A DNA stretch of 64,000 nt from UBA5868 sp964482025 (GTDB taxonomy: Bacteria > Pseudomonadota > Gammaproteobacteria > Pseudomonadales > Cellvibrionaceae). The notes below the pieces were generated by a model. It saw only the letters and a program-made list of their open reading frames with translations, was not told the origin of the DNA and searched no databases. The translations under genes and the position numbers were made by a program. The DNA lies in NCBI GenBank assembly GCA_964482025.1, contig CAYZVN010000006.1, forward strand, positions 5,103 to 69,102. Direction: 5' to 3'. Numbering within the stretch: the first letter of the stretch is position 1; every line of letters begins with the position of its first letter. This document shows, piece after piece, positions 17,035-26,054 of this stretch.

Positions 17035-18321
17035 TCAATCATCTGGAATGGCTTTTTGTGCATTTTGTTTTTCGTAGACGATCAGTGGGGACGACTCGCC
17101 ACGAATCACCGAAGCGTCGACAACCACCTTTGCCACATTCCGTTCTGAAGGCAGGCGGAACATGGTGTCTAACAGTACTGACTCCATAATCGAGCGGAGT
17201 CCGCGTGCGCCTGTTTTGCGTTCCATGGCCTTTGTCGCGACCGCATCCAAAGCGTCTTCGCGGAAGTCGATTTCGACTCCTTCCATATCGAAAAGCTTGC
17301 GGTATTGTTTGACCAAGGAGTTCTTCGGCTCAACCAGTATTTCCATTAACGCAATTTTGTCTAACTCTTCCAATGTTGCGATTACTGGTAAGCGGCCGAC
17401 GAATTCGGGGATAAGACCGTATTTGATCAGATCCTCGGTCTCCAGTCCTTTGAGCGTTTGGCCAACACTTTTGTTGTTTTTGCTCTTTACTTCAGCGCCA
17501 AATCCGATACCGCCCTTTTCAGAGCGATCACGGATGATCTTATCCAGTCCCGCAAAGGCACCGCCGCAGATAAACAGAATATTCGATGTATCCACCTGCA
17601 AGAACTCCTGCTGGGGATGCTTTCTGCCGCCTTGCGGAGGGACGGAGGCAACTGTGCCCTCGATCAGCTTGAGCAATGCCTGTTGAACGCCCTCGCCAGA
17701 GACGTCTCGAGTTATGGATGGGTTGTCTGATTTTCGTGAAATCTTATCGATTTCATCAATATAGACGATCCCCTGCTGCGCTTTCTCGACGTCGTAGTCG
17801 CACTTTTGCAGAAGCTTTTGGATGATATTTTCAACATCTTCACCAACGTAACCGGCCTCTGTCAGAGTGGTCGCGTCTGCAATCGTAAACGGAACATTCA
17901 GCAGGCGGGCCAAAGTCTCTGCTAGTAACGTTTTACCGCTACCTGTCGGGCCGACTAATAGAATGTTGCTCTTGCCGAGCTCAACATCTTCTTTGGTTTT
18001 CTTTTTGTTGCCAGCGCGCAGGCGCTTGTAGTGGTTATAAACAGCCACTGCCAAAACTTTCTTGGCATCTACTTGGCCGATGACGTATTCATCGAGCGTG
18101 GCGGCAATATCCTTGGGTGTGGGCAGGCTTTCACCGCCCCCTTCCTGGGCGCTTTCTTGAATCTCCTCACGAATGATGTCATTGCACAAGTCGACACATT
18201 CATCACAGATGAACACAGAAGGACCAGCGATCAACTTCCGCACTTCGTGCTGACTTTTGCCACAAAAGGAGCAATAGAGCAGCTTGCCGTTATCGTCACT
18301 ATCGTTTGTGTGGTCGGTCAT
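17035..18321 (-). CDS. clpX: ATP-dependent Clp protease ATPase subunit ClpX
   Basis: ClpX is the AAA+ unfoldase that feeds tagged proteins to ClpP. The N-terminal four-cysteine zinc domain (YCSFCGKSQ and FICDECVDLC) is followed by Walker A GPTGSGKTLLAE, Walker B VYIDEIDKI and the sensor region GARGLRSIME. The ClpP-contact IGF loop appears as GGIGFGAE. ATG at 18321 is preferred over the TTG at 18324 because it places the GGAG site 7 bases away (428 residues). An unusual 12-bp inverted repeat lies in the 165-base gap to clpP. Confidence 0.98.
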   Translation of the reverse strand: MTDHTNDSDDNGKLLYCSFCGKSQHEVRKLIAGPSVFICDECVDLCNDIIREEIQESAQEGGGESLPTPKDIAATLDEYVIGQVDAKKVLAVAVYNHYKRLRAGNKKKTKEDVELGKSNILLVGPTGSGKTLLAETLARLLNVPFTIADATTLTEAGYVGEDVENIIQKLLQKCDYDVEKAQQGIVYIDEIDKISRKSDNPSITRDVSGEGVQQALLKLIEGTVASVPPQGGRKHPQQEFLQVDTSNILFICGGAFAGLDKIIRDRSEKGGIGFGAEVKSKNNKSVGQTLKGLETEDLIKYGLIPEFVGRLPVIATLEELDKIALMEILVEPKNSLVKQYRKLFDMEGVEIDFREDALDAVATKAMERKTGARGLRSIMESVLLDTMFRLPSERNVAKVVVDASVIRGESSPLIVYEKQNAQKAIPDD

Positions 18322-18354
18322 CAAACCTCTCCGCCAGTTTGCTTGCTGTCAATT

Positions 18355-18425
18355 AAACCATAGTTTTGTTGGGCAAAGGCATACAGATATCGTTTAGACC
18401 AATTCTCTATAGCCAAACTATGGTT
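18355..18425. repeat. 12-bp inverted repeat in the clpP-clpX gap
   Basis: AAACCATAGTTT (18355-18366) and its exact reverse complement AAACTATGGTTT (18414-18425) are separated by 47 bases. Each arm is also an imperfect dyad (AAAC-N4-GTTT). The layout fits either two operator sites upstream of clpX or a long stem-loop in the clpP-clpX transcript. Confidence 0.6.
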
Positions 18426-18486
18426 TATTTGAGTTTTATAAATCTAAAAGTTTCTATCCCTTTGGGACAGAATCGGAGAACCCTAA

Positions 18487-19128
18487 TTAGCCTTCCGCCA
18501 AAATGCGCTGTTTCAACACTTCATCGACAAGACCGTAATTTTTGGACTCCTCAGCGCTCATAAAGTTATCGCGCTCGGTGTCGCGGGAAATTTCTTCTAC
18601 GCTGCGCCCCGTATGGTGAGCCATCAGCTGGTTCAGGCGCTCGCGAATCTTCAGAATCTCCTGTGCGTGAATATGAATGTCGCTCGCCTGCCCTTGAGCT
18701 CCGCCAGACGGTTGATGAATCATGGTTCGCGCGTTTGGCAGACAATAGCGCTTACCTTTGGCGCCAGCGGTCAGGAGGAACGCCCCCATACTACAGGCTT
18801 GGCCGATACACATGGTGCTCACATCTGGCTTGATAAACTGCATGGTGTCGTAAATGGACATGCCGGCAGTTACGGAGCCGCCAGGAGAGTTAATGTAAAG
18901 ATGAATGTCTTTATCTGGGTTTTCTGCTTCTAAGAACAACAACTGTGCCACCACGAGATTGGCCATGTGATCTTCTACGGGGCCAACCAAAAAGATCACC
19001 CGCTCTTTCAGTAGGCGCGAATATATATCGTACGACCGCTCTCCTCGTGCGGTTTGTTCTACCACGATCGGAACCAGAGCATTCGATGGTGATGACGCCA
19101 AGGAGCCAAAAGTATCAAATTTGGACAT
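18487..19128 (-). CDS. clpP: ATP-dependent Clp protease proteolytic subunit ClpP
   Basis: ClpP forms the tetradecameric serine protease chamber used by ClpX and ClpA. The 213 residues include the nucleophile Ser113 in GQACSMGAFL, the catalytic His in TMIHQPSGG (about residue 138) and the Asp in SRDTERDNFMS. The start ATG at 19128 follows an AAGGA site. It lies between tig and clpX in the conserved order. Confidence 0.98.
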   Translation of the reverse strand: MSKFDTFGSLASSPSNALVPIVVEQTARGERSYDIYSRLLKERVIFLVGPVEDHMANLVVAQLLFLEAENPDKDIHLYINSPGGSVTAGMSIYDTMQFIKPDVSTMCIGQACSMGAFLLTAGAKGKRYCLPNARTMIHQPSGGAQGQASDIHIHAQEILKIRERLNQLMAHHTGRSVEEISRDTERDNFMSAEESKNYGLVDEVLKQRILAEG

Positions 19129-19253
19129 ATTTACTTTTCCTTGAGGGTGGATAACTGGCCGGTTTTTGTTTTGGTTGTCAGAACTTGAGGAGGAGGCTAG
19201 CTTTTCAGAAAGCTTAACCCTTGTCGGGGAGATATGCCAGTTGCATAAACGCG

Positions 19254-19276
19254 ACTCCGCTGATTTACAGCGGAGT
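19254..19276 (-). terminator. Hairpin between tig and clpP
   Basis: ACTCCGCTG (19254-19262) and CAGCGGAGT (19268-19276) form a perfect 9-bp stem with a five-base loop. No clear T-run follows on the minus strand, so it may attenuate or process the tig-clpP transcript rather than fully terminate it. Confidence 0.5.
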
Positions 19277-19303
19277 TCGGTATTTATGGGCGAAATTGGC
19301 TAT

Positions 19304-20629
19304 TTATTCGCCATCTTCGTCTTCATTTTCAGGCTTGATGAGCTCCTGGTAGGAAACTTTCTCGCTCACCACGGATGCCTTGCTAAGCAAATAATCGACA
19401 ACCTGGTCTTCCAGTACAGCGGCGCGTGCGCCCGACAGCAACTCGTTGTTGCTGAAGTAATAGTTGATAACGCTCTCGGGATCTTCATAAGTTGCCGCGA
19501 TGCTCTCAACCAGCTTGCGCACTCGGTCGTTATCAACCGTGATGTTCTGTGCGTTAACCACTTCCGAGATCAGCAGACCAAGCGCGGTGCGTTTTTCGGC
19601 GCGCTTGCGGAAGAGGTCGTCCGGCAGGAGTGAGCGCACATCTAATTGGGCGCTTAGTTGCCCGTACTGTTGAACCGCTTGTTGGCGCAGCACATCAATT
19701 TCTTGTTGGATCAATGCCTTAGGTATATCAATAGCGTTGGCTGAAAGCAGAGCGTCGAGAACCTGTGATTTGACTTTCGCTTTCACCATCCGCTCTTTCT
19801 CGCGCTCCATATTCTCGCGAACGTCTGCGCGGAACTTTTCCAGCCCGCCGTCGGTTACTCCAAAAGATGCAAAAAAGCTTTCGTCCACCTCGGGCAGCTT
19901 CTGCTCAGAGATGCTGTTCAGGGTTACCGTGAACTCGACGGCGGCACCTTTCAGGTCGTCGACTTGGTAGTCATCAGGAAAGGTTAAGGATAAGGCTTTG
20001 GTCTCGCCTGCGCTCATGCCGATGATCCCGTCCTCGAAGCCGGGAATCATGCTGCCGGAGCCGAGTTGGAGCGTATATCCGGTGGCACTGCCGCCATCGA
20101 ACTCTTCGCCGTCTCGCTTGCCGACAAAGTCGACGTTAACACGGTCGCCGCTTTGTGCTGCGCGCTCTGCTGGCGCCCAACCTGCCTGGCTTTTACGCAG
20201 GGTTTCGATCATCTCGTCGACGTCTTGCTCGGAGATATCCGCCTCGTATTGGGTGATCTCGATGCCGTCGATTTCTTTCAGCGAAATCTCGGGAAAGACC
20301 TCGAAGGTTGCAATGTATTCAAGATCTTTACCTTCGTCGAACTGCTTGGGCTCGATGTGAGGTTGACCGGCTGGTTTTATGGATTTTTGACGGACGGCTT
20401 CCTGAAATGTGCGGTTGATTGTGTCGCCCAACACTTCCTGACGAACGCCAGAGCCGAATTTTTGGCGTACTACTTTGAGGGGGACTTTGCCCTTGCGAAA
20501 GCCATTGATGCGTACAGATCGCGCAGCTTCCTGGAGTCGCTTATTTACTTCGCTGTCAATTACATCAGCCGGCACGCCAACGGTCAGGCGTCGCTCCAGG
20601 CCAGACGTTGTTTCGATGGAAACTTGCAT
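19304..20629 (-). CDS. tig: Trigger factor
   Basis: Trigger factor is the ribosome-bound chaperone at the polypeptide exit tunnel. The 441 residues have the N-terminal ribosome-binding domain with the signature GFRKGKVPL, a central FKBP-type PPIase domain (residues about 150-245, with GDRVNVDFVGKRDGE and LGSGSMIPGFEDGI) and a helical C-terminal chaperone domain. The start ATG has GAGG six bases away. It is the first protein gene of the proteostasis block, 58 bases downstream of tRNA-Leu. Confidence 0.98.
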   Translation of the reverse strand: MQVSIETTSGLERRLTVGVPADVIDSEVNKRLQEAARSVRINGFRKGKVPLKVVRQKFGSGVRQEVLGDTINRTFQEAVRQKSIKPAGQPHIEPKQFDEGKDLEYIATFEVFPEISLKEIDGIEITQYEADISEQDVDEMIETLRKSQAGWAPAERAAQSGDRVNVDFVGKRDGEEFDGGSATGYTLQLGSGSMIPGFEDGIIGMSAGETKALSLTFPDDYQVDDLKGAAVEFTVTLNSISEQKLPEVDESFFASFGVTDGGLEKFRADVRENMEREKERMVKAKVKSQVLDALLSANAIDIPKALIQQEIDVLRQQAVQQYGQLSAQLDVRSLLPDDLFRKRAEKRTALGLLISEVVNAQNITVDNDRVRKLVESIAATYEDPESVINYYFSNNELLSGARAAVLEDQVVDYLLSKASVVSEKVSYQELIKPENEDEDGE

Positions 20630-20687
20630 TTTCCGCCTCGTCTTTAGTATGGAAAGGTGTTAGTGGCGACTGCTCGCCTGTAATAAG

Positions 20688-20771
<84 letters not shown>

Positions 20772-20887
20772 ATTAATTAAAGCAATTTGAGAGAAAGCCA
20801 AAATAACTCATTGATATGCAAGACAAAGTGCGATTTTTTTGGCTGCTGCTCCTTTGAGGGGTGGCAATTGTGCCACAGCTACTTACT

Positions 20888-21853
20888 TCAGGGAAGACCC
20901 GTATTGGTTGTAAAGTGCGATGCGCCATCGGAGGTGGCGGTTTCGCTCGGGTTTGTCGGTAGTCGACGAACGCTAATACCTTGCGAGCGCAACAGCTGGA
21001 TAATGCCCATGTCGCCAAGCATGTGGCCTATGCCTACCACCAGGAAGGTGTCTTCACCCTCTTCCAGATAGCGCGTGGCCGCTCTCGCCATTTTGATATT
21101 TCGCTGAGTGAACATCTTGTCAAAGAGAATCTCCGTTTCTTTCTGGTCGCGAAAGGGTTCGACCAGGTTTTTGTCGAGCATATCGGTGTCGCCGATTATC
21201 CAGGCGTCCGCGGCGGATTTGAGATAGTTGCTGCTATGTTGCAGGTCAGTCAGCGTTTGACGTAAGAAGCTCTCCTGATCTTTAAGTGAAATGCTGCTGA
21301 ACAGTTCCAGCTGGGAGTCGAAGGTTTCCAGATCCTCGATGGCCTTTTCGACGGCTACTGCGCGCCGGAGGAAATATAGGTCAAGGCCGAGCTGTTGCTG
21401 CAGATCCGTCTTGCGTATCTCGGCCTCCACAAGCATAAGGGTGATGTACCAGGGCTGGAATCTCTGGAAGGAGGACGCGGGGATTTGGCTATTGCTTGCC
21501 CACTGCTCTAAGGCGGTATAAGTCTCGGGTGAGATGACCTCTTTGAGATTGGTGCCAGCGGGAAGGCCTGCGTGATGAAAAATGGTTTGCTGCGCATTTG
21601 CGCCAATCTGAAGCAGATTCACTTCCACCACCAGTCGTGTGGACTGGGTAAAAGCCTGTTCAACGGCCTCAGGTAAAGGGTAGAAATCTGGGCGACCAAA
21701 GTGCATTGAACCGAACAGATACACTTTCGCCGCGTCTTTAGTGGCGACCCATAAGGCGGGTGTGCTTGCTGCGGTAGCGGCGGTGGTGAACGTGCTTAGA
21801 ATAAAAAATAATGCCGGCGCGATACGCCGGCGGATATGGGCAAGATACAACAT
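20888..21853 (-). CDS. TraB/GumN-family exported protein
   Basis: The 321-residue protein has a signal peptide (IAPALFFILSTFTTAATA) and a TraB/GumN (PF01963-type) domain. The conserved N-terminal KVYLFGSMHFG and the C-terminal FLVVGIGHMLGDMGIIQLL are both present; these two motifs carry the glycine-histidine residues proposed to form the metallo-hydrolase-like active site. Bacterial members are periplasmic with poorly known function. No neighbour shares its operon closely: tRNA-Leu follows and fadA precedes it by 91 bases. Confidence 0.85.
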   Translation of the reverse strand: MLYLAHIRRRIAPALFFILSTFTTAATAASTPALWVATKDAAKVYLFGSMHFGRPDFYPLPEAVEQAFTQSTRLVVEVNLLQIGANAQQTIFHHAGLPAGTNLKEVISPETYTALEQWASNSQIPASSFQRFQPWYITLMLVEAEIRKTDLQQQLGLDLYFLRRAVAVEKAIEDLETFDSQLELFSSISLKDQESFLRQTLTDLQHSSNYLKSAADAWIIGDTDMLDKNLVEPFRDQKETEILFDKMFTQRNIKMARAATRYLEEGEDTFLVVGIGHMLGDMGIIQLLRSQGISVRRLPTNPSETATSDGASHFTTNTGLP

Positions 21854-21944
21854 CGAAGAGCAGTCAACTGAGTGTGGGGCTAGAACATAACCGAGGAATG
21901 GGTGCTCTAAGCAAGCGGTTGGCGCGCAGAAGCACGAAAGGTTC

Positions 21945-23123
21945 TCAATTCAGACGTTCGAATAGCGTTGCGATCCCCTGTCCCAGGCCGATACACATGG
22001 TGGCCAGCCCTAATGTCATATTCCGATCCTGCATGACCGAGAGCAATGTGCCTGAGATGCGGGTGCCGGAACAGCCGAATGGGTGGCCAAGGGCAATGGC
22101 GCCGCCATAGAGGTTCACTTTTGCATCCATGTCATCTAGAACTTTCAGATCCTTGAGCACCGGCAGGGCTTGCGCTGCGAAAGCTTCGTTAAGCTCGATA
22201 GCCTCTAAGTCATTCACCGAAAGGTTGAGGCTTTTCAATAGCTTTTCCGTGGCGGGTACCGGTCCGTATCCCATGATCGACGGATCGACCCCAACTACGG
22301 CACCACCCACGACTTTAGCAATCGGCGCAAGCCCCAGGGCTTGCGCGCGTTCCGCAGACATCACAATCATGGCGGAAGCGCCGTCGGTTACTTGAGATGA
22401 GGTGCCCGCAGTGATGGTGCCGCCCTTGGGATTAAAGACAGGCTTGAGGGTTGCTAACACCTCTGCGGTAGTGTCGGGCCGGATGGTTTCGTCTTGGGTG
22501 ACCAGTATCGGCGCGCCTTTGGCGTCGTGGCCGACCATTGGAATGATTTCTTTGGCGAATTTACCGCCGCTGGTCGCCGCTGCCGCACGTTGGTGGGAGC
22601 GTGCGCCAAAAGCGTCCATCTGCTCTCGCGTGATGCCATGCAGCAGCGCCAAGTACTCTGCGGTCATGCCCATGGAGCCGGCCGCTTTGGCGACGGAGAG
22701 GCCGAGCAAGGGATTGGGGTCGACTGCGCTGTTCATGTCCAGGTGGCCCATATGCTCTACGCCGCCTACCAAGTACACATCGCCCATTCCCGCTTTGATG
22801 CTCGCCACCGCTGTGTGGAGAGCCGACATCGATGAGCCGCAGAGTCGGTTCACCGTTTGCCCCGGGACTGTGTGTGGCAAAGCGGTTCGCAGAATGAGAT
22901 TGCGAGCGATGTTGAACCCCTGCTCTTCTCGCTGCATGACGCAACCCCAAATCACGTCGTCGACATCTTTAGGGTCCAGCGCTTGGTTGCGCTCGAGCAG
23001 TTGGCTAAGCAGGATGGCGCTCATCTCGTCGGCGCGGAGATGACGAAAACAACCATTTTTGGCTCGCCCCATGGGTGTGCGGGCGTAATCCACAATGACA
23101 GCATCTCTGGGTTTTGTACTCAC
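21945..23123 (-). CDS. fadA: 3-ketoacyl-CoA thiolase FadA
   Basis: FadA performs the thiolytic last step of fatty-acid beta-oxidation, releasing acetyl-CoA, as the beta subunit of the FadBA complex. The acyl-accepting Cys95 is in VNRLCGSSMSA. The His motif is ALGHPFGCSGTR, and the second catalytic Cys is in TMCIGLGQG. GTG at 23123 with a GGGAGAG site gives 392 residues and an N-terminus close to that of known FadA; a TTG at 23141 overlapping the fadB stop is less likely. It lies 14 bases after fadB. Confidence 0.96.
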   Translation of the reverse strand: MSTKPRDAVIVDYARTPMGRAKNGCFRHLRADEMSAILLSQLLERNQALDPKDVDDVIWGCVMQREEQGFNIARNLILRTALPHTVPGQTVNRLCGSSMSALHTAVASIKAGMGDVYLVGGVEHMGHLDMNSAVDPNPLLGLSVAKAAGSMGMTAEYLALLHGITREQMDAFGARSHQRAAAATSGGKFAKEIIPMVGHDAKGAPILVTQDETIRPDTTAEVLATLKPVFNPKGGTITAGTSSQVTDGASAMIVMSAERAQALGLAPIAKVVGGAVVGVDPSIMGYGPVPATEKLLKSLNLSVNDLEAIELNEAFAAQALPVLKDLKVLDDMDAKVNLYGGAIALGHPFGCSGTRISGTLLSVMQDRNMTLGLATMCIGLGQGIATLFERLN

Positions 23124-23137
23124 GATTTCTCTCCCAC

Positions 23138-25285
23138 TCAATAATAAGTTGTGCCATCACTGGCGCGCTTTTTCATATCCTCGGTCACTTGGTACAGAGG
23201 GCCCAGGTGAGAGAGCTGCTGAGCCTGAGCGACAAACTGGTCGAGTCCTTGCTCATCCAACCAGCGGAATATACCGCCGCGAAACGGAGGGAAGCCTAGG
23301 CCGTAAATCAGTGCCATATCCGCTTCGGCCGGAGAGGCGACAATTTGCTCTTCCAGGCATCTCACCAGCTCCGTCGCCATGGGTATCATCATGCGGGCGA
23401 TAATATCTTCATCAGAGAACTCTGTTTTTGGTCCTACATGCGGAGTTAGCAATGCGTAGCTGTCCTGAGTGACAACCTTGACTGGCTTCCCTTTCTTATC
23501 TTGTTCGTAGTTATAGAAGCCCATGCTGTTTTTCTGCCCGAGGCGCCCCGCTTCGTGGAGAATGTCTGGCGCTGGTTTGAAGGTTGTCGCCATGCGCTCA
23601 GGAAAGCCTTCTGCCATAACGCCCTGGGCATGAGCCGCGGTGTCCAGTCCAACGACATCGAGCAGGTAAGCCGGCCCCATGGGCCATCCCCAGCGCTCCA
23701 TCACCTTGTCGATAGCTTGAAAATCTGCGCCGTCGCGGAGCAGCATGGAGAAGCCGGCAAAGTAAGGGAAAAGGACGCGATTAACGAGAAAGCCCGGGCA
23801 GTTGTTGACGACTATAGCCTTCTTGCCAAGTGCGTTGGCATACGCCACTGTCCGCGCCACGGCTTGATCGGAGGTCTTCTTGCCGCGGATCACTTCCACC
23901 AGAGGCATAGCGTGTACAGGATTGAAGAAGTGCATCCCACAAAAGTTCTCTGGGCGTGCGAGACCTTCGGCCAGGGCATCAATCGAGATTGTTGAGGTGT
24001 TTGAGCACAAGATTGTTGAAGCGCTAACGGCGCCCTCCACTTCTGCCAACACGGCCTTTTTCACCTTCATATTTTCGACTACCGCTTCCACGACCAGATC
24101 TGTCTCGGCGAAGCCGTCGTAGCTCAGGGTTGGCTCTATTCGATTGAGGGTGGTAGCCATATCGGCAAGAGATGCTTTTCCAGAGTCGACCCGCTTGGCA
24201 ATAAGCTTGGCCGCTTCTGCCAAACCTTGGTCAATGCCGCTCTGATGGATGTCTTTCATTTTAATGGGAATGCCGCGACTGGCGGACTGGTAGGCAATGC
24301 CACCGCCCATAATGCCCGCTCCTAACACAGCGGCACGCTTCACCTCGGCAGGCGCTTGCTTCTCCCACTGTTTGGCTTTTTTGCCGATATATTGGTCGCT
24401 TAAAAATAAGCCGACTAAATTTTTTGCCGCCGACGTTTGAGCCAATTTAATAAATCTATCGGCTTCAATTTTTTGCGCGTCTTCACGGCCGAGCTTCGCA
24501 CCTTCTTGCATGGCCTTAATCGCCGCGACAGGGGCAGGATAATTACGCCCTGCTTTCGCACCAACAAACATTTTTGAGCTTTCAAAGGCGAGTAAGCCTT
24601 CCATATCGTTGTGTCGAAGTGGTGACGTCTTTTGTTTGCGGCGCTGGCGATATGGTAGATTTCCCGACGCCGCGCGAGCGAGTACTTCGGTGGCGCTGGA
24701 AAGAAGATCTTCAGGTTTGACCACGCCATCAACAACGCCACATTTCAGCGCGGCATCACCTTTATATTCTCCGCCCCCAGCGATCCACTCCACCGCTGTG
24801 TCCAGGCCGGCGAGGCGAGCGAGTCGTACTGTCCCACCCCAACCGGGCACCAGCCCTAGTTTGGTTTCGGGCAGACCAATTTTCGCGTTGTCGCTCATAA
24901 TACGAAAGTCGCAAGCGAGACATATTTCCAGGCCGCCTCCGAGTGCGTAGCCATTGATGGCTACCACTGTGGGATATGGGAGATCTTCGATTCGATTGAA
25001 ATTGTGGCTATTGGTGAGCAGGTGGGTGCGAACGGCATCTTCGCCTTCGGCGAACACCGGGCCAAATTCGGTGATATCTGCGCCCACTATAAAGGCGGCC
25101 TTATTGCTGGAAATCAGCAGGCCTTGCACGTCTTTGCGATTTTCCAGATGGTCCAACGCCTGTTCCAGCTCTTTTGAAACCAGGATGTTGAATTTATTGA
25201 CCGACTCCCCCTGGAGATCAAATCGGAGGTGGGCGAGCCCATCTCCGATTTCTTCGACTGTTATAGTAGCGCCTGAAAAAATCAT
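23138..25285 (-). CDS. fadB: Multifunctional fatty acid oxidation alpha subunit FadB
   Basis: FadB carries enoyl-CoA hydratase and 3-hydroxyacyl-CoA dehydrogenase activities. The crotonase domain (residues 1-190) shows KAAFIVGADITEF and YALGGGLEICLACD. The NAD-binding dehydrogenase domain (from about residue 315) shows VLGAGIMGGGIAYQSA, and the C-terminus has GFPPFRGGIFRW. ATG at 25285 with GAGGG upstream gives 715 residues and aligns with the usual N-terminus; the longer frame to 25339 is rejected. No clear FadR-type operator is visible in the 159-base upstream gap. Confidence 0.96.
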   Translation of the reverse strand: MIFSGATITVEEIGDGLAHLRFDLQGESVNKFNILVSKELEQALDHLENRKDVQGLLISSNKAAFIVGADITEFGPVFAEGEDAVRTHLLTNSHNFNRIEDLPYPTVVAINGYALGGGLEICLACDFRIMSDNAKIGLPETKLGLVPGWGGTVRLARLAGLDTAVEWIAGGGEYKGDAALKCGVVDGVVKPEDLLSSATEVLARAASGNLPYRQRRKQKTSPLRHNDMEGLLAFESSKMFVGAKAGRNYPAPVAAIKAMQEGAKLGREDAQKIEADRFIKLAQTSAAKNLVGLFLSDQYIGKKAKQWEKQAPAEVKRAAVLGAGIMGGGIAYQSASRGIPIKMKDIHQSGIDQGLAEAAKLIAKRVDSGKASLADMATTLNRIEPTLSYDGFAETDLVVEAVVENMKVKKAVLAEVEGAVSASTILCSNTSTISIDALAEGLARPENFCGMHFFNPVHAMPLVEVIRGKKTSDQAVARTVAYANALGKKAIVVNNCPGFLVNRVLFPYFAGFSMLLRDGADFQAIDKVMERWGWPMGPAYLLDVVGLDTAAHAQGVMAEGFPERMATTFKPAPDILHEAGRLGQKNSMGFYNYEQDKKGKPVKVVTQDSYALLTPHVGPKTEFSDEDIIARMMIPMATELVRCLEEQIVASPAEADMALIYGLGFPPFRGGIFRWLDEQGLDQFVAQAQQLSHLGPLYQVTEDMKKRASDGTTYY

Positions 25286-25444
25286 CACACCCTCGACCCG
25301 TTTTTTGTTTGATTGCCGGTTCATCAATGAAATCGACAAAGTAACAGCTGTTTAATTCGCCTAAGTATGGATCAATCCAATCTTGAAAGACAGCAAAACA
25401 ACGCATTTTACGCCATCAAGTCGTAAGATATTACCGGGTAATTT

Positions 25445-26047
25445 TCATACTTTATTATCAAGATCTAGATTGCCAGAAGTGATGATTAAGACGAGCGTGG
25501 CTTCTTCGTCTGTTAGGTTTTCCAGGCGGAACTTGTGATGGTGGTGGAATTCGAAGGCATCGCCGCAAGCCAGTGTCCAGTTCCGCTCTCCGACCTTTAA
25601 CGAAAGCGTTCCCCGGACGACTACGGCGGACAGCCAACTGGTGTTGGCTTGAAGTGGAATTTCTGTCAAAACGGATCCAGGTTTGAAATGCTGGTGAACA
25701 ACGGATAGTGAAGGTCCTGAAGCGTTTGGTGACAAAGACACAAAAGATTCAACGCCACTGTGATGGAAGTAAGCCTGTTCGGAACGTGGTGACACCTTGG
25801 GTCCGCCGGGTGTGCCCTCGCTGAAAAAATCTGCCAGTGAAATGGGCACCGCGCGGAGAATTTTTTCGAGTGTCTGTATAGAGGGACTTACCCTGCCCTG
25901 CTCAATCATGGACAGATTGGCGTTGGTCATACTCGCACGGCGCGCCAACTCGCGCTGCGACAAGCCGCGCTGTATCCGCAGTTGTCGCAATCGTGTTCCG
26001 ACTTGGTAGTGCTGCGCTTGGGCGCTATCGTCGTCTGCGTCCTTCAC
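25445..26047 (-). CDS. XRE-family regulator with C-terminal cupin domain
   Basis: Residues 15-70 form an XRE helix-turn-helix (LRQLRIQRGLSQRELARRAS, then NLSMIEQGRVSPS), and residues 110-195 form a cupin fold (GTLSLKVGERNWTLACGDAF, then HHHHKFRLENLT). Relatives such as PuuR bind small ligands in the cupin. The start is GTG at 26047 without a strong ribosome site, 7 bases after the FabY-type gene stop, which suggests translational coupling. It could control that ketosynthase gene or the adjacent fadBA operon; this is inferred from position. Confidence 0.85.
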   Translation of the reverse strand: MKDADDDSAQAQHYQVGTRLRQLRIQRGLSQRELARRASMTNANLSMIEQGRVSPSIQTLEKILRAVPISLADFFSEGTPGGPKVSPRSEQAYFHHSGVESFVSLSPNASGPSLSVVHQHFKPGSVLTEIPLQANTSWLSAVVVRGTLSLKVGERNWTLACGDAFEFHHHHKFRLENLTDEEATLVLIITSGNLDLDNKV

Positions 26048-26054
26048 GGTGCGC

